Assembly: GCA_022360095.1 (NCBI GenBank)
Contig: JAKSDK010001387.1
Coordinates: 1 to 54,774 of the forward strand
Direction: 5' to 3'
Source: Phycisphaerales bacterium
GTDB lineage: Bacteria > Planctomycetota > Phycisphaerae > UBA1845 > UTPLA1
Length of the DNA: 54,774 bases
Part shown: piece after piece, positions 7,788 to 16,723 of the stretch
How positions within the stretch are numbered: position 1 is the first letter of the stretch
Layout of the letters: every line of letters starts with the position of its first letter
Made by a program: the position numbers and the translations under genes
The notes under the pieces: model-generated
Database searches by the model: none
What the model was told of the DNA's origin: nothing
The model's input: only the letters and a program-made list of their open reading frames with translations

Positions 7788-8546
7788 CTACTTGCCCTCA
7801 TATAAACGGGCGCCAAGAAAATCGTCCAGATAAGGGTTTTCGCGAATTCGCCGGGCTGTAACGTCGATGTCGTATTCGATACGCACAAACTCAACTTCAT
7901 TGTCATGGACGATCACATAGGCGGCTCGAGGATCACGGTCCCGGGGCTGCCCCACCGACCCGACATTAATGATGACCTTCTCATCACCAATCGCGTATTT
8001 GTGCGCTTCACCCATCTCCTCAGGCGTCTCAAAATACGGATCGTCCACGAAGACGCCCGGGACATGGGTGTGACCACAAAAACAGGTCAATTGCTCCATT
8101 CGCTCAAAATTGGCCATCAACTTATGCGGGGCCGTATAGACGTCATCCGGAAACAGGTATTCATTGATCGGCTTCCTGGGCGACCCGTGAACAAACAGAA
8201 ATCCGTTCTGCTCATGTCGAGGATTCAGCGAACCCAGATACCGCCAGCGCCGGTTGCGGCATTCGACGTCCGTCTCTTCTTCGAGCTTGGCCCGCGTCCA
8301 GAAGGCCGCCCTTTCCGCGCTGACATTAAAATTCATCGGTTCGTAGAACACGGCGTGATCGTGATTCCCACACAGACTCAACTGAGTGTTCTCGGCAACG
8401 AGGTCCAGGCACTCGGCCGGATCCGGGCCGTACCCCACCATGTCGCCTAAACAAATGATCGTCTCGACCCCGCGCCGGCGGATGTCGGCGAGCACCGTCT
8501 TCAGCGCTTCGAGGTTCGAATGTATATCAGAAATGATGGCAAACAT
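7788..8546 (-). CDS. Calcineurin-like metallophosphatase
   Basis: A protein of 252 residues with the full metallophosphoesterase motif set: SDIHSN near residue 6, GDMVGYG near 34, GNHDHA near 60 and GHTHVPG near 142, plus a conserved NVGSVGQPRD block. This arrangement is typical of the small YfcE/MJ0936-like phosphodiesterase group. The substrate is unknown. The gene lies between the Trm112-like gene (42 bp upstream) and yidC (30 bp downstream), all on the minus strand, so it is probably part of one transcript. Confidence 0.88.
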   Translation of the reverse strand: MFAIISDIHSNLEALKTVLADIRRRGVETIICLGDMVGYGPDPAECLDLVAENTQLSLCGNHDHAVFYEPMNFNVSAERAAFWTRAKLEEETDVECRNRRWRYLGSLNPRHEQNGFLFVHGSPRKPINEYLFPDDVYTAPHKLMANFERMEQLTCFCGHTHVPGVFVDDPYFETPEEMGEAHKYAIGDEKVIINVGSVGQPRDRDPRAAYVIVHDNEVEFVRIEYDIDVTARRIRENPYLDDFLGARLYEGK

Positions 8547-8588
8547 CTTCTATGCTGTATTGTCCCCCAACGCCTGTATTATTCAGGC

Positions 8589-8783
8589 TCAACCCTGTTC
8601 TTTCGGCGGATCGGCTTCATCAATCAACATGATGGGAATATCGTCTTTCACGGGATAACGACGCCCGCACCCGGCGCAAACAAGACGGGCCTGAGCCGTG
8701 TCGCCCGGATCGGGGTCCTTCAGTTCAACGGGTTTCTTGCAGCTAGGGCACACAAGAATATCAAGTAATTCTTTATCGATCAT
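8589..8783 (-). CDS. Trm112/UPF0434 family zinc-binding protein
   Basis: A protein of 64 residues from MIDKELLDILVCPSCK, the family's usual N-terminus. Two Cys pairs (CPSC and CAGC) form a zinc ribbon, followed by the family signature YPVKDDIPIMLIDEA. In-frame ATGs further upstream (8810, 8855) are less likely because the family starts at this methionine. AAGG lies directly before it, which is unusually close for a ribosome site. In eukaryotes and some bacteria Trm112 proteins act as partners of methyltransferases; the bacterial partner is not visible here. Confidence 0.85.
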   Translation of the reverse strand: MIDKELLDILVCPSCKKPVELKDPDPGDTAQARLVCAGCGRRYPVKDDIPIMLIDEADPPKEQG

Positions 8784-8981
8784 CCTTACATCGTTCCTTG
8801 CGAACACCATTGGCGAGAATGGATGTCCGACCCATCCACTTGAGCCCGACTCCAACCTGTCACCGGACTTTCATGACCGTTTATTCAGTGTGATTTGGGC
8901 CAGGTTGGAAAGCACCGATGTGTATGCTAGAACAGCTCTTACCGTGCGTCAACGAACGACAAATACGGCCTTGCGTACCGA

Positions 8982-9806
8982 TCAGGTGCCGATTGAGGCT
9001 TGCCGAATACGAACACAGGTCGCCAACAAGGCCTCCAGCTTTTCAAGCGGAAAAACCGTTGCGACATCCGATTTCGCCTCGTCCGGGCGATCGTGGATTT
9101 CGATGAACAAAGCGTCGGCCCCCGCCGCAACCCCCGCCCGGGCCAAGACAGGCACAAATTGCCGAAGCCCGGCAGACTGATTGCCCTGGCCGCCCGGAAG
9201 CTGGCAACTGTGCGTCGCGTCGAAGATCACCGGCGCGAAGGTTTGCATGACCGGAATACAGGTCATGTCATTCACCAATCGCCCGTAGCCAAAAAAAGTC
9301 CCACGGTCCGTCAACAGCACACGATCGTTGCCCTGCTCCCGAACTTTGTCGACGGCCCGCTCCATCTGGTCCGGGGCCATAAACTGCCCCTTCTTGATGT
9401 TCACGGGCTTCCCGGACTTGGCGGCGGCAACCAACAAATCCGTCTGGCGACAAAGAAATGCGGGAATCTGAAGAATGTCGCAAACCTCACCGGCCGGTGC
9501 GGCCTGATCAGGCAAATGAATGTCCGTCAAAACCGGCAACCCCGTCTCGGACTTGACCTTGGCGAGCGTATCCAGCCCCGACTTCAATCCGGGCCCGCGA
9601 AAACTTTGAATGCTCGTGCGATTGGCTTTATCGAAGCTGCACTTGAAGACATAGTGAATTCCGAGTCTTTCACAAACTTTCGCCGCAAACTCGGCCACAC
9701 GGAGACAATGGTCCGTCGATTCGATAATACAAGGACCGGCAATCAGCGCAAGCGGGTGGCCCGCGCCCACTTGAAAGGGACCGATGTCAACGGGAGTGGA
9801 AGCCAT
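8982..9806 (-). CDS. kdsA: 3-deoxy-8-phosphooctulonate synthase
   Basis: A protein of 274 residues that condenses arabinose 5-phosphate with phosphoenolpyruvate to Kdo-8-phosphate, the first committed step to the inner-core sugar of lipopolysaccharide. Visible family motifs are LIAGPCIIES, FKCSFDKANRTS, LTDIHLPDQ, LTDRGTFFGYG and FDATHSCQLPGGQ. The length is standard. GAGGGT precedes the ATG. It is the homologue, within the same superfamily, of the DAHP synthase at 51559-52575; the DATHS and CQLPGGQ signatures mark this copy as the Kdo enzyme. It lies 73 bp after the histidine phosphatase gene on the same strand. Its presence supports a lipopolysaccharide-bearing outer membrane. Confidence 0.95.
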   Translation of the reverse strand: MASTPVDIGPFQVGAGHPLALIAGPCIIESTDHCLRVAEFAAKVCERLGIHYVFKCSFDKANRTSIQSFRGPGLKSGLDTLAKVKSETGLPVLTDIHLPDQAAPAGEVCDILQIPAFLCRQTDLLVAAAKSGKPVNIKKGQFMAPDQMERAVDKVREQGNDRVLLTDRGTFFGYGRLVNDMTCIPVMQTFAPVIFDATHSCQLPGGQGNQSAGLRQFVPVLARAGVAAGADALFIEIHDRPDEAKSDVATVFPLEKLEALLATCVRIRQASIGT

Positions 9807-9879
9807 TCATACCCTCAACTAGACGACGACTCGTGATCGGCCGGCATCGTATCACCAGCCAGAAACTCAGCAAATAACG

Positions 9880-10575
9880 CTACCAATAGCTCGAACTGGG
9901 ACGAGTTTTGATGGAGCCGTCGGTGCGATAGTTTGATCCGTTCGGCGCAGGTAGCCCTCGAAGATGCGAGACCTCATTCAAGCAAACCAACGGGCTGACG
10001 TCATTATGGTAACGAAGGGCGGCGATCGCGGCATTATCAATAATGAACCGAAACGAAGGACCGGGCTCGTTGATCAACCATCCTTCAATCAACCGGGCTA
10101 TGGGGCTGCCATGCCCGAAAACGATGACCGCGTCGTCCTCGCCCGTCCAACGACGCTTGAAAAAACCGGCAACGGACCTTGCTCTGGCTAACAATTGATC
10201 AAAAGTCTCGTCGGCGGGAATCCAGGTGAACGGCTCCCCGAAGTCTGAACAAGGGATCACCCGGGGGCATCGACCGGCGATGGCCTCCATCGACTCCAGG
10301 CCCAGGTCTACGCTCGATCCCTCGGGCAAGTAATGATGCTCGCAAAGGTCGGGCCGAACCCGAATGGGCAGATTCAAGACCTCAGCCATTGGCAGAGCCG
10401 TCTCGATGCATCGTACAAAAGGGCTGCTATAAATGGCGCTGACGCTCAGCGCCCCGAACCGTTCGGACAGGGCCTCGGCTTGCTGCCGGCCCAGTTCGGA
10501 GAGGCCGGCATTCAGATCTTCAGTTTCATTGATGTTGGAGAGCGATTCTGCATGTCGGATGACATAAGCAAGCAT
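9880..10575 (-). CDS. Histidine phosphatase (phosphoglycerate mutase-like)
   Basis: A protein of 231 residues starting MLAYVIRHAESLSN, where RHAE is the catalytic RHG-type motif. GLSELGRQQAEAL and IYSSPFVRCIETA follow in the usual places, and IVFGHGSPIARL holds the second catalytic His. The ATG at 10575 has GGGAGG seven to eight bases upstream; the frame extends to 10722, but that extension lacks any resemblance to the family. Family members include phosphoglycerate mutases, cobalamin pathway phosphatases and broad phosphatases. No neighbour narrows the substrate, although kdsA lies next downstream. Confidence 0.85.
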   Translation of the reverse strand: MLAYVIRHAESLSNINETEDLNAGLSELGRQQAEALSERFGALSVSAIYSSPFVRCIETALPMAEVLNLPIRVRPDLCEHHYLPEGSSVDLGLESMEAIAGRCPRVIPCSDFGEPFTWIPADETFDQLLARARSVAGFFKRRWTGEDDAVIVFGHGSPIARLIEGWLINEPGPSFRFIIDNAAIAALRYHNDVSPLVCLNEVSHLRGLPAPNGSNYRTDGSIKTRPSSSYW

Positions 10576-10958
10576 CAAGGCCTCCCAAAGCCTTTGTTTC
10601 TCTACGCCCATGCGAAAACGGGCGCCATCATAGCCAATCCACGTCGAGATGTCAGACAGATCCAAGTCGGGACGCGTGGCCGGGCAAACCCGGCGGTGAC
10701 CGAACTTGAGAACGCGAGTCACTTCACGTTTATCACAACCTTGGATTGTGTAAATTCACAAGCTGTTCAAAGGTCCGCCTCGGTCCCGGACATGCGAGGT
10801 CGAACGAAATCCGACTTGGAAATGTTGTGTCCAAGACCTCTAACCGTCCCCAACATGTTGACAATGTGAGCAAGCCGTCCTATTTTTAGCGATAGCGCTC
10901 TATGGCTGTTATGGATTGGGAACGTGTTTAGCAACGCGTGATACAAGGAGGTATGACC
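10576..10958. other. Divergent intergenic region
   Basis: About 380 bp between the minus-strand histidine phosphatase and the plus-strand SH3b gene, without a supported gene. It contains a small palindrome TTGTG-TAAATT-CACAA near 10745-10760, the stem CTTGGA/TCCAAG near 10825-10845, and the promoter described at 10858-10886. Confidence 0.5.
10858..10886 (+). promoter_or_regulatory. Sigma70-type promoter of the SH3b gene
   Basis: A perfect -35 TTGACA (10858-10863), a 17-bp spacer and TATTTT (10881-10886) as -10. Predicted transcription start is near 10893, giving a leader of about 65 nt that ends in the strong AAGGAGGT ribosome site. The -35 overlaps the palindrome CAACATGTTG. Confidence 0.65.
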
Positions 10959-12488
10959 ATGCGACAGGCGCTTCGAATTTCACAGGCCACGGTCTTCTCG
11001 TGCTTCGCTTTTGTCAGTCTCGTACAGGCTCAAACGAAAACGTCATCCAAAACGACTGATTTCCCGTGGGAAGGCGAAGTCACCGGCACGAACGTCTACG
11101 TTCGAAGCGGCGCCGGCACGAACTATTACCCGACGACAAAACTGAACACGGGCGACCGCGTTCTTGTTCACGGTGAAAAATTCGGCTGGTATCGAATCTC
11201 GCCTCCCGCGCGAAGCTTCAGCTACATCGACAAAGCCAAGGCAGACCGTGCCCCGCAGGCAGCGTACGCGATCGTCAACGCGGACCAGGTCTATGCCCGA
11301 GCCGGCAGTCATCTGGTCAGCCGGAAATCGAATACTCAGGTCATGTTGAGCAAAGGCATGAAAGTCGAAGTCATCGGCGAGGCCGACGGCTTTCTCAAGA
11401 TCAAGCCGCCGCCGCAGGCTTTCTTGTATATGTCCAAACAATACATCCGAAAAGTGCCCAAGACGTCAAAAACGGGTTTGGCGCAGCGTTACATGGCCAA
11501 GATGAAGGCGCCGGTGAAAACGCAGCCCGCGAAAGCGGAGCCGCCCAAAACGACCGCCCCGCCGGTGACGGCCCGCAAGAAGAAAGAGCCGGAGCCGGTC
11601 ATGAACGTCAAAGTGACAGCCAACAAACCGGTCAAACCAACCGAAGAGCTTGACGCTGGAGAACCGGAAGCAACCGGCAAGACGAACCCGGCCGATCCCG
11701 GCGCGCGAATCGCGGAGGCCACCGGCAACGAGGACCTCTCAGCGGCCCCGGTCACCAGAACGAAGGGACGGTATCAAGCTTTGCTGACGACCGTCGAGAG
11801 TGATTTGACCGTTGTCATGAGACTGCCGTTGGAAAAGCGAGAACTCGAACCGCTGATCCAGCGCTACGAGGAAATTGCCAACCAGGACGAGGAACGGATT
11901 CCATCGGAGTATGCCAAGATCCGCCTTCGCCAACTCAGGAATGTCATCGCTCTGCGAAAGGCCAAGTCGGAGATTGCTTCCGATGCGGAAGCGCTCGGCG
12001 CGTACCGTGCTGACATGACGTCCCAACGGATGAACATAAAACGGGCACGGTTTGAGAAGACGGCGCCCGTGAAGTTCGATCTCGAAGGGGAACTTCGGAA
12101 AAGCTATGCTTTCGCCCCTCAAAAACATCGCTATCGACTCGTCGACCCGAAGCAGCAAACCACGATCGCCTACGTTGACATCCCCCCCGAAGTCAAGCAG
12201 AACGTTGACCACATGATTGGAAAACGGGTCGGAATCCGGATTTCCGGCCAGCGTTTCAGCCCCTCCGCCCGCATTCCCATCGCTGAGGCGACCAGTATCA
12301 CGGACCTGTCGATGCAAAACCCGGGTAGCGCGGTTATAATACCGAGTGAATCTTCGAACCCACAAAATACTCAGCCGAAAATCGTCAATTCCATGACGAT
12401 GATCAAGATGGAGCCGGTTCGAAGCGATTCGAAGCCGACGCCGTCAAATACGGTCGCCGCGGTGGAGCCGAGACCTGAGCAAGAGTAG
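10959..12488 (+). CDS. Exported protein with two SH3b-like domains
   Basis: A protein of 509 residues. AAGGAGGT lies six bases before the ATG at 10959, which is chosen over upstream starts because it puts the signal peptide MRQALRISQATVFSCFAFVS at the N-terminus, cleaved near VQAQ. Two bacterial SH3-type repeats follow: TNVYVRSGAGTNYYPTTKL with a GEKFGWYRISPP end (about 40-90), and DQVYARAGSHLVSRKSN with GEADGFLKIKPP (about 105-160). A Lys/Pro/Ala-rich linker spans about 185-265. The C-terminal half is helical, then beta-rich. SH3b domains in exported proteins usually bind cell-wall peptides, so a wall or periplasmic role is likely. No catalytic domain is seen. Confidence 0.8.
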   Translation: MRQALRISQATVFSCFAFVSLVQAQTKTSSKTTDFPWEGEVTGTNVYVRSGAGTNYYPTTKLNTGDRVLVHGEKFGWYRISPPARSFSYIDKAKADRAPQAAYAIVNADQVYARAGSHLVSRKSNTQVMLSKGMKVEVIGEADGFLKIKPPPQAFLYMSKQYIRKVPKTSKTGLAQRYMAKMKAPVKTQPAKAEPPKTTAPPVTARKKKEPEPVMNVKVTANKPVKPTEELDAGEPEATGKTNPADPGARIAEATGNEDLSAAPVTRTKGRYQALLTTVESDLTVVMRLPLEKRELEPLIQRYEEIANQDEERIPSEYAKIRLRQLRNVIALRKAKSEIASDAEALGAYRADMTSQRMNIKRARFEKTAPVKFDLEGELRKSYAFAPQKHRYRLVDPKQQTTIAYVDIPPEVKQNVDHMIGKRVGIRISGQRFSPSARIPIAEATSITDLSMQNPGSAVIIPSESSNPQNTQPKIVNSMTMIKMEPVRSDSKPTPSNTVAAVEPRPEQE

Positions 12489-12533
12489 CACTCAGCGCCG
12501 CCCGGACCGAACCAAAAATATGGAACCAGAGAC

Positions 12534-13118
12534 GTGGTTTACTATTTCATCATCGGAACGGACGGCAATCGATACGGTCCCGCGGACATCGATACGCTGG
12601 TCCAGTGGACTCGTGAAGGTCGGATCGTCGCATCGACAACACTGATCGAACGCGGTACGGAACGACAGGTTACGGCCGATTCGATTACGGCGATCGTGGC
12701 AGAGCTTCGCCGCCAAAGCGGACAGGATTCACCGGTCTCCATTGAGCGCGGCGATCAGGTCACCACTGAAGCCCCGACCATGACTCAGGCCGGCCGCAAT
12801 GACGCGGCCCCGATCCCCAAAGTTCCGCAGATTCCAACGGCTCCGGGCGCCGCCCCACCACCAACTTCCCCAGCGGCGTTTGCCTACGGAGCGAAGCCGG
12901 TCAGCGCAAAAAGTAAACTCGTCGCCGGTTTGCTTGGCATTTTCCTCGGCGGATTCGGTGTGCATCGGTTCTACCTGGGCCACATTGGAATCGGCATCAT
13001 CCAAATTCTGGTCACCCTAGTGTCATGCGGCTGGGGTTCGATCTGGGGACTTGTCGAAGGAATCATCTGCCTCTGCGGCGGGATGCGCGACGCCGACGGC
13101 CTTGAACTTCGCGACTAA
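12534..13118 (+). CDS. GYF_2 and TM2 domain membrane protein
   Basis: A protein of 194 residues with a GTG start. Residues 1-55 (YFIIGTDGNRYGPADIDTL, then WTREGRI) form a GYF_2-type domain. A Pro/Ala linker covers about 85-120. The C-terminus is a TM2 domain: KSKLVAGLLGIFLGGFGVHR, FYLGHIGIGIIQIL, then a second membrane helix with GWGSIWGLVEGI. The pairing of GYF_2 with TM2 is common in planctomycetes and other bacteria; no function is established. The ribosome site (GGAACCAGAGAC) is weak. It lies 45 bp after the SH3b gene on the same strand and may share its promoter. Confidence 0.85.
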   Translation: MVYYFIIGTDGNRYGPADIDTLVQWTREGRIVASTTLIERGTERQVTADSITAIVAELRRQSGQDSPVSIERGDQVTTEAPTMTQAGRNDAAPIPKVPQIPTAPGAAPPPTSPAAFAYGAKPVSAKSKLVAGLLGIFLGGFGVHRFYLGHIGIGIIQILVTLVSCGWGSIWGLVEGIICLCGGMRDADGLELRD

Positions 13119-13219
13119 TCATAATCCGTGGGGGCAATTCCAATCGCCGCCTATTGATGATATGCGCGCGTCCTATCGCGACGGACAGAGCCCGCCCTAC
13201 GGAGAAAAAACGTATCGCA

Positions 13220-14182
13220 TCAGTCTGAGTGGCCGTGTTTCCCAAGCCATGCGGTCATTTCGCAAAGACTGCCCGTGGCCAGGGAAATCGAGGTGTCCGC
13301 AGCGCCGTAATAAAGGTTGAGCGTGTCACCGTCGCCTTCGACGGTGAAGCCGCACGGAAAAACGACGTTGCCGACATCTCCGATCATTTCGTATGGGGCC
13401 TCGGGCCCGAACACCCATTGATCACTCCGGAGCAGACACTGGGACGGATTATCGAGATCGAGCAGCGCAAGTCCGATTCGATAGATCGCCCCGGCGACGG
13501 TGCCGCGAACGCTGTGATAGATCATCAGCCAACCCTTGGGTGTTTCGATCAAGGGAGGCGACAGCCCGATCTTGTTCGCGTCCCACCAGCCACCGCGGCG
13601 GGCCGCCAGGATAAGTTGGTGATCCCCCCAGTGTCGAAGGTCCGTGGAATAGGCAATCCAGATGTGCGCCCCGCCCATCGGGGACACGGGCCTGTGGATC
13701 AGGGCCCAACGGCCATCAATCTTTCGTGGCAACAGCGCTGCATCCTTGTTCTCAGGCGGAAGGATCTGACCGATTCGCTCGAAAGACTTGAAATCCTCGG
13801 TCAACGCGAGCGATACGCCCGGCCCCTGCTCAGCATAACAAGTGTATGTTACTCCGAACTTTCCCAGCTCCGACAACCAAACCACCCGCGGGTCTTCCAG
13901 GCCCCAGATTTCCTCCGGACGATTTTGCGTATCCGGCACGAGAGTCGGTTCTGGATCGATCCGCCAGTCGCGAACACCGTCGTCCGAACGTGCCGCGCAC
14001 AAGTGCGACAAACCCGACCTTTCCTCGACGCGACACAAAAGCAGCGTCTCGCCGGACGTCAAGCGAACAGCCGCTGGATTGAAGACGGAATTGACCGGAT
14101 AAGGCCAATCCCGGCCAGTCAAAATGGGGTTTTCGGGACGGCGCGTGAGCAGGGTCCCGGCTTGATGAGCATCCGTGTTCAT
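13220..14182 (-). CDS. Glycoside hydrolase family 130 protein
   Basis: A protein of 320 residues with a five-bladed-propeller pattern. IWGLEDPRVVWL carries the catalytic Asp motif (EDPR) of GH130. The segments NSVFNPAAVRL, LLCRVEERSG, WDANKIGLSPPLIETPKGWL and YHSVRG, and the late YYGAADTSI, are all family hallmarks. GH130 enzymes are mostly phosphorylases acting on beta-linked mannosides; the exact linkage cannot be read. The start is only 5 bp after the glycosyltransferase stop, so both come from one transcript and probably act on the same glycan. No signal peptide is present, so it is cytoplasmic. Confidence 0.88.
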   Translation of the reverse strand: MNTDAHQAGTLLTRRPENPILTGRDWPYPVNSVFNPAAVRLTSGETLLLCRVEERSGLSHLCAARSDDGVRDWRIDPEPTLVPDTQNRPEEIWGLEDPRVVWLSELGKFGVTYTCYAEQGPGVSLALTEDFKSFERIGQILPPENKDAALLPRKIDGRWALIHRPVSPMGGAHIWIAYSTDLRHWGDHQLILAARRGGWWDANKIGLSPPLIETPKGWLMIYHSVRGTVAGAIYRIGLALLDLDNPSQCLLRSDQWVFGPEAPYEMIGDVGNVVFPCGFTVEGDGDTLNLYYGAADTSISLATGSLCEMTAWLGKHGHSD

Positions 14183-14187
14183 CCGTG

Positions 14188-16464
14188 TCAGCCTACGTTC
14201 GGCACATCACCCGTTTGCATCTCGTGCATAATCAACAAAGAAAGCAACCAGGACAGCAGAGATTCCGCACCCTGGTTTCGATTCACACCCTCCGCCTGAA
14301 GGCCGTCAAAACAGCCACGAGTCTTGAAATCGATCAGCGTGATCCCCGGCTCGTTCCGGCCTAGATACCATTCGAAACAGCGGCGCATCTCGGCCAGCCA
14401 ATGGGCGTCTTCGGATGCGCGATAGGCCGCTTTGCAAGCCCCGATCAACGCGGCCGCCTCCAGAGGTTGCTGATCATACAGCGCTCGCTCGCCACCGCGT
14501 TTGTACCAGCCGTCGTTTCCGATTAACGAGAGACTTCCGTTCGATCCCGCTTGGATCTCCAACAGCCATCGCAGAAGATTCAGACCGTGATCCACCATCG
14601 CCTGATCACCCAGGACGTAGCCGGCGATAATCAAGGCCTGTGGGAGACGCCCGTTGTCATAGGTCACGATCTCCTCAGGCCAGGGCCAGTCCGACGATTC
14701 ACTCCGGGACACCGACGAATTGAGGCGACCGGCCAGCTTCACCAGCACTGCCCGTGTCGCGGCGTCCTCCGCATGTTCGCGAAGATAGTAATGCAGCCCG
14801 AGAATGGCGAAGGCCTGACTTCGCAGGGATTGAATGGTTTCGACGTTTCGAACCGTTCTCTTGAAAAGGCTCTCCGCCAGTTCCTTCGCGGACGGGTCCG
14901 GCGCATGGGCAATCAGATGGCCGAGCGCCCAGAGCACGCGACCCTGACAGTCATCACTGCCGTCCTCCTCGAGCCAGCGTCGGTCGTACGACATGAAATT
15001 CCGGAATCGCCCGGTCCCTTCCACCTGAGCAAAATGCAAGAATGAGAGGTAAATTCTCATCAACGGCAGGACATTCTGATCCTGAAACAACGACCAGGCC
15101 ATGCCGACGACGATCAATGCCCTTGCGTTATCATCCGAACAATAACCGTGGCGACGATCCGGCGTCGCATACACGCTGTGTTGCAACATGCCCGTATCGT
15201 CCGTCATCGTTCTCAGGTGTTTAAGGTTGACCTCCGGCAGCGACATGCGGATGAGACTCTTCAATCCGGTCGATGCCACGGCACGCGTCTCTGTGAACGT
15301 GCGACGGGCTTCCTCGTACACCTCGCCGTAGCTGTGAGCAACGTTCGGCCAGATCATCTCACGGCCATACTCATACGCGGCCTTGCGCATTCGCTCACGT
15401 TTTTCGATATCTCCGAGCAATCCACGAATCGCCTCGGCAAACCCGTCAACGTCGCCAAACTCCACAAGGCAGCCACGCCCGTCCGCGAGCAGTTCCTCCG
15501 CATGCCAATAAGGCGTTGAAACAACGGGCTTCCCGGAGGCAACGGCATAGGCCAGCGTCCCCGACGTGATTTGTTCCTTGCCTCGATAAGGCGTCGTGTA
15601 AACATCCGCCGCCTGCAAGTACTCGCGAAGGTCTTCGAGCGAAACATAACGGTTGTGAAAGGCCACGTTCTTCTCGATTCCCAGTTCCACGGCTCGCCGC
15701 TCAAGCGAAATGCGATACGATTCGCCCGACTCGCGCTTCACACCGGGATGCGTCACGCCGAGCACGACGTACGCCAAATCGGGATGATCGGGCACGACCT
15801 TGGCCAATGCGTCGAGCACGACCTCGATCGACTTGCCGGGACTCAACAAGCCGAAGGTCAGAATCGTCGGACGGCCGCTGAGATTAAATCTTGTCTTGAA
15901 CGGTTCGGTATCGCCAAGCGGCACGTCCGGGACACCATGATGGATCAACCGAATCTTGCCTTCCTGAACGTCATAAACATCCCGCAGGATCTGTCGTGCC
16001 TTGTCGGCCATGACGACCACATAACTGCTTTGCTTGCAAATACGTCGCAGAACCTCAAGTTGTCGGGAGGAGGGCTGGGTCAGAATCGTATGCAAGGTCG
16101 GAACCAGCGGAACCTCCAGGCGATCAAGCAACTCAAAGAGGTAATCACCGTGGTCACCGCCGAACAGACCGTATTCATGCTGGAGCGAAACGACATTGAC
16201 CTTGCTGTTGTTGATGACTTCGGCGGCATTTCGATAATCCTCCCGCCGATGCTGGTTGATTCGAACCACGACTTCCGGACCGTAATCGTAGCTCTCTGCC
16301 TGATCGTCCATCGCGATCATGACCACGTCACGAACCTGAGAAAGCGGCCGTTGAAAAACGTGTTCCGTGATGGCCGTGGCCAGATCGTGTGAAAATGTGG
16401 CGATCCCGCAACGGCGCGGCACGTAGGAACCGATCATTGCAATCACGTTGTGCGGCAATTCCGA
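14188..16464 (-). CDS. Two-domain glycosyltransferase (GT4 N-terminus plus helical C-terminal domain)
   Basis: A protein of 758 residues. The start is placed at ATG 16464, with AAGGAC upstream. Residues 1-390 are a GT4/GT-B fold: IGSYVPRRCGIATFSHDL, then LQHEYGLFGG, LTFGLLSPGKSIEVVLDALA, and the donor-site region DVYTTPYRGKEQITSGTLAY. The C-terminal about 370 residues (from IRMSLPEVNLKHL) contain HGYCSDDNARALI and repeated helical pairs like an alpha/alpha barrel. This suggests a fused glycosidase-like or binding module. It is directly followed by GH130. The pair may build and recycle a mannose-containing glycan; this is inference. Confidence 0.8.
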   Translation of the reverse strand, partial: SELPHNVIAMIGSYVPRRCGIATFSHDLATAITEHVFQRPLSQVRDVVMIAMDDQAESYDYGPEVVVRINQHRREDYRNAAEVINNSKVNVVSLQHEYGLFGGDHGDYLFELLDRLEVPLVPTLHTILTQPSSRQLEVLRRICKQSSYVVVMADKARQILRDVYDVQEGKIRLIHHGVPDVPLGDTEPFKTRFNLSGRPTILTFGLLSPGKSIEVVLDALAKVVPDHPDLAYVVLGVTHPGVKRESGESYRISLERRAVELGIEKNVAFHNRYVSLEDLREYLQAADVYTTPYRGKEQITSGTLAYAVASGKPVVSTPYWHAEELLADGRGCLVEFGDVDGFAEAIRGLLGDIEKRERMRKAAYEYGREMIWPNVAHSYGEVYEEARRTFTETRAVASTGLKSLIRMSLPEVNLKHLRTMTDDTGMLQHSVYATPDRRHGYCSDDNARALIVVGMAWSLFQDQNVLPLMRIYLSFLHFAQVEGTGRFRNFMSYDRRWLEEDGSDDCQGRVLWALGHLIAHAPDPSAKELAESLFKRTVRNVETIQSLRSQAFAILGLHYYLREHAEDAATRAVLVKLAGRLNSSVSRSESSDWPWPEEIVTYDNGRLPQALIIAGYVLGDQAMVDHGLNLLRWLLEIQAGSNGSLSLIGNDGWYKRGGERALYDQQPLEAAALIGACKAAYRASEDAHWLAEMRRCFEWYLGRNEPGITLIDFKTRGCFDGLQAEGVNRNQGAESLLSWLLSLLIMHEMQTGDVPNVG

Positions 16465-16506
16465 CATCACACGGTCCTTGATCAAGAAGTGCTCATCAAA
16501 AGTTTT

Positions 16507-16535
16507 AGTGTAAGCTTTTTGATCTAGCTTGTCGA
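16507..16535 (-). promoter_or_regulatory. Putative promoter of the GT4-GH130 operon
   Basis: On the minus strand: TCGACA (16530-16535) as -35, a 17-bp spacer and TACACT (16507-16512) as -10. Transcription would start near 16500, about 36 nt before the GT4 ATG. Confidence 0.5.
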
Positions 16536-16575
16536 TTGCCGTGCGCGCAGATCATCAAAACCGTGAGCGCCGATC

Positions 16576-16610
16576 AAAGCCCCGGTCAGGCATGCCTGAC
16601 CGGGGCTTTT
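16576..16610 (-). terminator. Long GC-rich terminator hairpin after the S9 peptidase gene
   Basis: A nearly perfect palindrome, AAAGCCCCGGTCAGG followed by its complement CCTGACCGGGGCTTT around CATG. It lies downstream of the S9 peptidase stop on the minus strand, with A/T runs on both sides, so it could work in both directions. A close relative is found at 49789-49826. Confidence 0.75.
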
Positions 16611-16723
16611 CAATTCGACGACCGATCCCTTCAAACGCCCACCGCTCCCTGACGGGCGCGGCTCTGATCACAAAATGTGTAGGGCAAGTTCCACGCGCCA
16701 CGCTGACTCTGATCAACGTCGGT

